From NCBI GenBank assembly GCA_014281115.1, contig JACONQ010000009.1, forward strand, positions 2,046,001 to 2,110,000: a DNA stretch of 64,000 nt, given 5' to 3'. Under the pieces are notes generated by a model, which worked only from the letters and a program-made list of their open reading frames with translations, was not told the DNA's origin and ran no database searches. Position numbers and translations under genes: made by a program. Numbering within the stretch: the stretch's first letter is position 1; each line of letters starts with the position of its first letter. This DNA is from Laburnicola sp. R22_1. Its lineage: Eukaryota; Ascomycota; Dothideomycetes; Pleosporales; Didymosphaeriaceae. Positions 58,369 through 64,000 of the stretch are shown in pieces.

Positions 58369-60159
58369 AGCTAGCGTATATAGTCGCCGCCTATATAGAG
58401 TTACTATTTACTTTACTAAAACGTAATATCTATATAAAACACGCGATATCTTTCTATGATACTTATTAATATAAATCCTTATAAAGAAGCTATACAATTA
58501 GCTATTAGTAATTTTAACGCTAGCCTTTATCTAAGCCTATGCGCTGTAGCAAAGGCATATAATATTTCTTAATCTACCCTCTAAGGCTAACTAGATGGCG
58601 CAATAAACAGCGCGATTTACTATTAATACTAGTAGAGATTAACTCCTACGTAGGAGGACTTTCTAGTAGACTAGATCCTTAAAAAAGACGTATGCGCCTA
58701 CTCTCCCTTACACGCTTGCGCTTAAGAAATAGCGAATTAAATTCTGCGTATAAATAGCGATAACTAGTCTGTTAGTAAGCTCTGGCTCTTACACTTTCTT
58801 AGGCGCTAGTTACGCATTGCCTCTATAGTTAGCAGAAAGCTAGAGGCTTAGAGAGCTAATACAGCAACACTAGAGTAGCTACGCGCGTTTCTAGAGCTCT
58901 ATAAGTAGACTTAACAGCGGCTTAATATATAGGCAGAGAATACTTATAATATAGATAAGACTAGCGTGGCTCTAGAAGTATATACAAACACTAGAGTACT
59001 CTTTAGTAGTTAGAAGAAGAAGGCTTATATTTAGTTTCTAGAGAATTATAAGTAGGTCTCTATAATTAAGTGCATATTGGCAATAGGGTAAAAACTACGC
59101 TGTGCAGTTATCTTTAAAGACCAGAGCCTACAGACTATCTAGTTCCTAACTAAATCTATGCCTAGCTAGCTCTATATAACCTCTAAGAACAGATAAATAT
59201 TAAAAGCAATAGTTATTAAGTAGCTATAGCGTATATTTATACCTAAGATGGCTATAGGTAATAGCTAGTACTGCCTTCTTATCCTTAATAGTTATAGTAG
59301 CTATATTAATATAGACTTCCTATAGCTTTGTAGGCTGTATTATATATAGCTCCTATATTTACCTACGCATATCTTACACGTTCTATAGCCTTTAGATCTT
59401 GCTTATTTCTCTATAATTAAGTCTAGCTATAGGCGTTAGATCTAGAAGCTTGTATTACTTAATAATGCTGCGCCTATTAAGAAGGAGCGCTTTATTACCT
59501 ACTATTACTAAGCTAGAGAAAAAGGCTTTATAGAGCGTATAATTTAAGCTAGCTAGTAGGTATTTAGGATTTGCCTATTTAATATTAATTACGTACTTAG
59601 CTTATTGCAGGTCCCTTAGAGGCCTACTACGCCTACTTATTAGTAGCAGCCTTAGCAGCAGCTCTAGAGCTTCCTTTCTACTCCTTAGGACCCTCGCGAT
59701 CTCTATATAGCGCAGCACAGCGTCTAGAGCGTTAAGAATCTAGGTCGTACAACCTAGCTACTCCTATAGAAAGTAGGTAAGGCTCTAGTAGCTGCAAATG
59801 CTAGAGCTGCAGGCCTAGAATTAGAGAAAAGACGACTTAAGCAGCAGCTAGAGATATTTACCTCTTAGCGTTAGCGTAAGTGCGTTTAAGTAGACCTAAA
59901 TTAACGCTTTGTAAAAGTAGAGAGTATTAGGAAGACTATATATATAGCTAAGGCTTTAGTAGCTAAACTATATATATTTACTATATTAAGCACTTTAGAA
60001 ATAGTTGCTATAGCTATAGCTACTATAGCGCTTAAATCTATGTGTAGTTAATGGCAATTGTAATTAGTGTTACTAAGATATCGCAGATTTTTGTATAGGT
60101 GTCGCGTTTTGGCGAGGTAGATAGCAACCCTATATAGGCGGCGACTATATGCGCTAGCT
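58369..60159 (+). mobile_element. RIP-mutated pogo-like element, same family as 3643-5427
   Basis: 1791 bp. The inverted ends are AGCTAGCGTATATAGTCGCC on the left and GGCGGCGACTATATGCGCTA then GCT on the right, with about 55 bp of similarity. TA is duplicated at 58367-58368 and 60160-60161. Length, terminal AGCT and transposase C terminus match the element at 3.6 kb, but terminal repeats differ in sequence, so the two are related subfamilies. Confidence 0.88.
58456..60063 (+). pseudogene. Pogo-like transposase with RIP stops and intact frame
   Basis: 535 codons in one frame from ATG 58456 to TAA 60061-60063, interrupted only by TAA/TAG codons. The psq helix-turn-helix reads AIQLAISNFNASLY...AVAKAYNIS. 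The first catalytic Asp is kept in NTYNIDKTSVALE at 58951, the second region reads NSYSSYI where DGHSSHI-like is expected, and the third reads PLDLAYFSIIKSSY. The C terminus ends SMC-x-x-WQL, like SMCMEWQLE in the 3.6-kb copy. The two proteins are similar along their length (NNAAPIKKERFITYYY against DDAAPIKKARFISYYH). It is inactive through RIP rather than indels. Confidence 0.85.
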
Positions 60160-60161
60160 TA

Positions 60162-61104
60162 GTAAAGGCGGCTCTTATTAGGAATTCTTACGTAACAATA
60201 TGTCTTCCTAAGTCGCTACTATAGTCTAGAAGATAGAAATAATATCTAAAGAAGCATTTAATGCTATTTAACAGCTATTAAAGATTATCTAATAGTATTA
60301 ATATTTAGGCTACTAAAGATTAAATCCGTAGTAACGTGTCGCAATCGTGCAGTGGGCAAAAAGAGAAGGTTTAGTCTTTAGTACGGGTACGTACACGTTA
60401 ACCTAACTTAAAATTAGGGTTAAGTAACCTAAAATATGGCTAGCGTACTCTACCTATTAAAGTAGAATAGCGCCTATAAATAAGTTAAAATTAAGATCTA
60501 AATATATTTGCTCTTTCTTCTCTATTTCTATAATTTTCTATCTTTACTATCTCTACTACTACTACTGCTATAGCCGCCCTTAGTAATTTTATAAGTATAA
60601 ACTTTAAAATATATTTATATTATATTCTAAATATATTTTAGCAAGTCTACTAGAAATATCTAGCTATAATAGGCCTTTTTAAAGGCTATCTAAAGTTTAA
60701 AAAGAATATTAATAGTAAGAAAATTATTAAGTATATAGAGGTAAAGTGTTATATACGCAATAGTAATAATTTTTACTAAGTAAGTTAAAATATATTATAA
60801 CCTTATTTAGAATATATTTTAAAGGTGCTAATAATTTTGTAGTTTTATTTTGTCTTTTAGGATGCGCTAGTTACCTATATTATTAAGTAGCACTTATTAG
60901 AGGTAGCTAAGGCTAGTAATCCTATTAACTAGCCTAGCACCGCCTTTATTTACATCTAGAAGGGTAAGTATTAGTAAAATATAATTTAATCTTATTCTAA
61001 ACATATTTTAAAATAGTACTAGGCCTTAATAAATAAGTATAATAGGCGCGTAGAGCTAAGAAATACTACGTAGGCAGCACACTACTAGTATAAAAAGAGG
61101 TTTA
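60162..61104. other. RIP-mutated stretch with splice-like signals
   Basis: TA-rich; origin unknown. Two intervals starting GTAAGT (near 60779 and 60964) and ending TTTTAG or AATAG flank a readable plus-strand piece near 60860-60960 (YIIK, LLEVAKASNPIN-like, AFIYI). It may be an old intron-containing transposon gene, but nothing identifies it. Confidence 0.35.
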
Positions 61105-64000
61105 TAGAATAGGTTAAATTAGATCTAACTAATTATATTTTTATTAGCTATATATAATTTTTATAGTAAATTACTACAAAAATACCCTTATTATTATAGT
61201 AGTAATTATTACATTTACTTATTATAGTAAAAGTATAGCTTTAGTGTTAAATATATATATTAAACCTAACTACGCGCCTAGCTATTCTAAACCTAACTAA
61301 GCCCCTTAATATTTACCTAGTATCTATATACTTCTTATAGTACCTATCTACTAGCTATATATCTTTAGCCTATATAGTAACCTATTTTGTATAAATAGCG
61401 TTAATATTAGTATTTAAAGGTATTAGTATTTATTTTATAGTAGGAGTAGAGTAGTATAAAGAAATACCTTTAAATATTCTAACTAGAAAAGCCTCTATTA
61501 TCTTTTAAAAAGTAGCTAGCATAGTAGACTAGAAATGTAGATCTTTCTTATTATTATCTTACGCTATTTTCTTAATAAGGTAGCAGAATAGTATTTTCCT
61601 AATAAGGGGCTTAATGCTCTTTTAGTACTTTTTAATATCCCTAAGCATAATAACTATATATTATTAGAATATATATATAATAAATAGCTATAATAATAAT
61701 ATACTGTCTAGCTTCTAGTAGTGCTTTCTTTTTAGCGTAATAAGTAGTGTTTTGCAAGGCGCCTTTTACGTAGCCTTAGTAGCTAGTAGCTTCTTTTTTT
61801 ACTTAATATTTACTAGTAACTAGTTTAGAGTATCTAGATAGCCTAGTGCGTGCTATTATTTTAGAAATTAAGATTATATAGTAGTTAAGGCTATAGAGTA
61901 TTAAAAAAGTAGCTAGAAGAGTAGTAAGGTAGAGTAGCTAAGTAGGTAGTAAGGTAAGTAAAGAAAACACACTAGTGTTATTAGCGTCTTACTTATATAT
62001 ATAGGCCCCTATAGCTACTTTTTATAATAATAATAATATTTTTATTATCTTTATAATATTAACTATAGTTATTATATACTATTATTACACCCTATACTAT
62101 AGCGTCTATTAAGAAAAAGTCTCCTAACATCCTAAAGGGCCTCCTAAATAGTGGCCTATAGATACTAGCAAATTTTAAGCATAATAAATAGAAGGATCTT
62201 ACTAAGGTACTTAGTAATTACACCCTTTTATTATACTATATACTAATATAGATAGGGCTTTATATTTAAAGATAAAGAGGTTAGCACTATTCTTTTATAT
62301 TAGATAAGGTAGCTTTTAGAAAAATTATCCTACTAACTATAAAGGACTATTTAAAGGTGTACTTAGTAATAGCGCCTATACTATTATATAGAGGTCTTGC
62401 AATACACTCTATAGTAAAAAGAAAAGGCACTAGACTTTACTAAATTAGCTAATTAAGCTATATAATATTAGCTTAAGAAGAAGCTTTATAATAATAAGGA
62501 CTACTAACTACTTTTTAAAGCGCAAAAGTATTAATAGCTTATATAGAAAGAAGAAGAGCTTATATAGTCCTACTTTAAGAACTAAAAAAGTAGTATGTTA
62601 TTATATTCTATTATTATATATTAGTTAATTAATAAGAAGTAGACAACTAGTTAGAGGCAAAACTAATAGCTATATATAAGAAGTAGGATAAGATTAAAAA
62701 TAAAGTTAATCTAAGGGCCTACTAAGCAGCCCTAGCTAAGCGTAGGATTGTTGCTAGTAAGAAGAAAGGCCCTTCTATACTATAGAGTTATATAAGTAAA
62801 TAAATCTTTAGTTATAGTAGTATATAAGATAGGCCTAAGAAAACTTAAGGCTAATAGCTTTAAGAGTAAGGCTAATAAGAAAGAGTAGAAGGACTTCCGC
62901 AATAGTATAGGCAATATAGGTCTAACTACTAAGAAGCTAGCAATAGTTATTAATAAGGAATAGTTATAAGTTTATTATACTTATTTATTATATACTTTTA
63001 CTAATAATTATTAGTTGCTATAAGTCTAGTCCTTTTACTAACCTTATTAACTATAGTAAGAATAGTATACTTAATAGCAATAAGGCGTATATTAAGAGAA
63101 ATAGTAATAAAGAGTGTAAAAAGAAAATTAAGAATAATAAGAAGAAGCTTAAGGCTTATTGCTAGGAGCTGCTAAATAGGTATAACTCTAATATTATAGA
63201 TAAGAATATAGACTTTAAAGGTTTCTTAGACTTTAGGTGCTTAGGTACTAAGGGGGGTTTAGACAATAAAGGGGGCTTAGGTGCTAAAAGGATTTTAAAT
63301 AATAAGGAAGTTTTAGATAATAAGGGGGGCTTAGGTACTAAGGGAGTTTTAGATAATAATTAGCGTATAGAATAAAATAAGCTAAAGTTATAGTTTTGCT
63401 ATAGCTAATTATTATAGCTAATAATTATATACTAGTTGCTAAGAATGCCGCCTATAGTAGTATAGTAATATGCTAATTACTACCTAAAACTAACTTTGTA
63501 ATAAAGGGCTATATACTAGTCTAGACTTAAAACTAACTTATTATTAGTATACTATGCTACACGCTATTTCTAGCTAATCTTAATATTAGTTCAATACTAC
63601 TATAGTTAATATTATAGAATTTAGTTTATTTTATCCTTTTTTAAACTACTATTCTTTTAAACAACTATTTAATTAGTTATTATATTTTTTTATTATACTA
63701 ATATCTTTAAGTGCTATATTAAGTGCTACACCTATTCTAGAAATTAATATACAGTCCTATATTAATAACCTAGTTATTCTATTACTAGATACTCTTCTTA
63801 GATATAGAATCCTAGCCCTATAGGCTAATAGATTAGGAAGTAGAATAATTTGTCTTATTTAACGTCCCCCTTTAGACTTTTAAGACTTAGAGATAGGAAA
63901 AAAAATATTTACTATATAGGACGCGTAGTAGTCTAATACTTAATAGGCTAAAGATAAACAAATCTATAATCTACACTAGAACTCTTACCTTTATATAGGT
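61105..64000 (+). mobile_element. Large repeat Y, copy 2 (runs off the window)
   Basis: Reverse complement of 42110-48565 without the three insertions found there. Plus-strand coding near 62.5-63.35 kb can be read in part (AKRRIVASKKKGPSIL, KKLKAYCQELLNRYNSN), ending in a repeated peptide with units such as LGTKGGLDNKGG and LGAKRILNNKEVLDNKG at about 63.23-63.36 kb. I do not recognise the family with certainty. Confidence 0.75.

Larger units (their letters stand above)
57881..64000. repeat. Second large AT-rich RIP block
   Basis: Same composition and lack of ORFs as 22.9-48.8 kb, reaching the window edge. It contains family B fragments, a pogo-like element and Y copy 2. The stretch 60160-61104 between them is described separately. 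Confidence 0.88.

Overview
The window looks like a chromosome segment of a filamentous ascomycete (Pezizomycotina; a Dothideomycete is my best guess). Ordinary GC-balanced DNA holds intron-containing genes: 48-128 nt introns with GTAAGT/GTCAGT-like donors and CTAAC/CTAAT branch points, Zn2Cys6 regulators, and a CYT-4-type mitochondrial RNB protein. This alternates with very AT-rich, gene-empty DNA bearing the signature of repeat-induced point mutation (RIP): in-frame CAA/CAG/TGG codons turned into TAA/TAG, and CpA/TpG turned into TpA between repeat copies. The species cannot be fixed from sequence alone.

Layout. 1-390: 3' end of a RING-finger gene. 708-1656: short, hardly mutated LINE fragment with target-site duplications (TSDs). 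1.66-3.64 kb: purine-rich, C-poor spacer. 3643-5427: GC-rich pogo-like DNA transposon with two 1-nt deletions in its transposase. 5.4-9.07 kb: no convincing gene, one 0.8-kb AT-rich relic. 9.07-22.73 kb is the gene island: Zn2Cys6 regulator (-), a doubtful small gene (-), CYT-4-like RNB protein (-) divergent from the small subunit of molybdopterin synthase (+), a second Zn2Cys6 regulator (+), and a broken short-chain dehydrogenase (-) with a MITE in an intron.

22.9-48.8 kb is a 26-kb AT-rich block built entirely of nested mobile elements: a Ty1/Copia complex with three LTRs (26215-38034) enclosed by a 5-bp TSD, a Tc1/mariner element inside its reverse transcriptase, a pogo-like element, a large unclassified repeat (Y), and two families of short retroposons (A and B) with 10-15 bp TSDs. 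48.8-49.3 kb is a small unique island. 49295-55512 is a full-length RIP-mutated Tad-like LINE. 55.5-57.9 kb is a second island with an intron-containing tRNA-Gln(CTG) and a MITE copy. 57.9-64 kb is again AT-rich, with a RIP-mutated relative of the pogo-like element at 3.6 kb and an inverted second copy of Y.

The genes do not form an obvious pathway cluster. The main value of the window is a readable insertion history: target duplications, empty sites in paralogous copies and reading frames that close again across insertions let several events be ordered. The least familiar item is the pair of short retroposon families that share a 5' core but carry different 3' ends.
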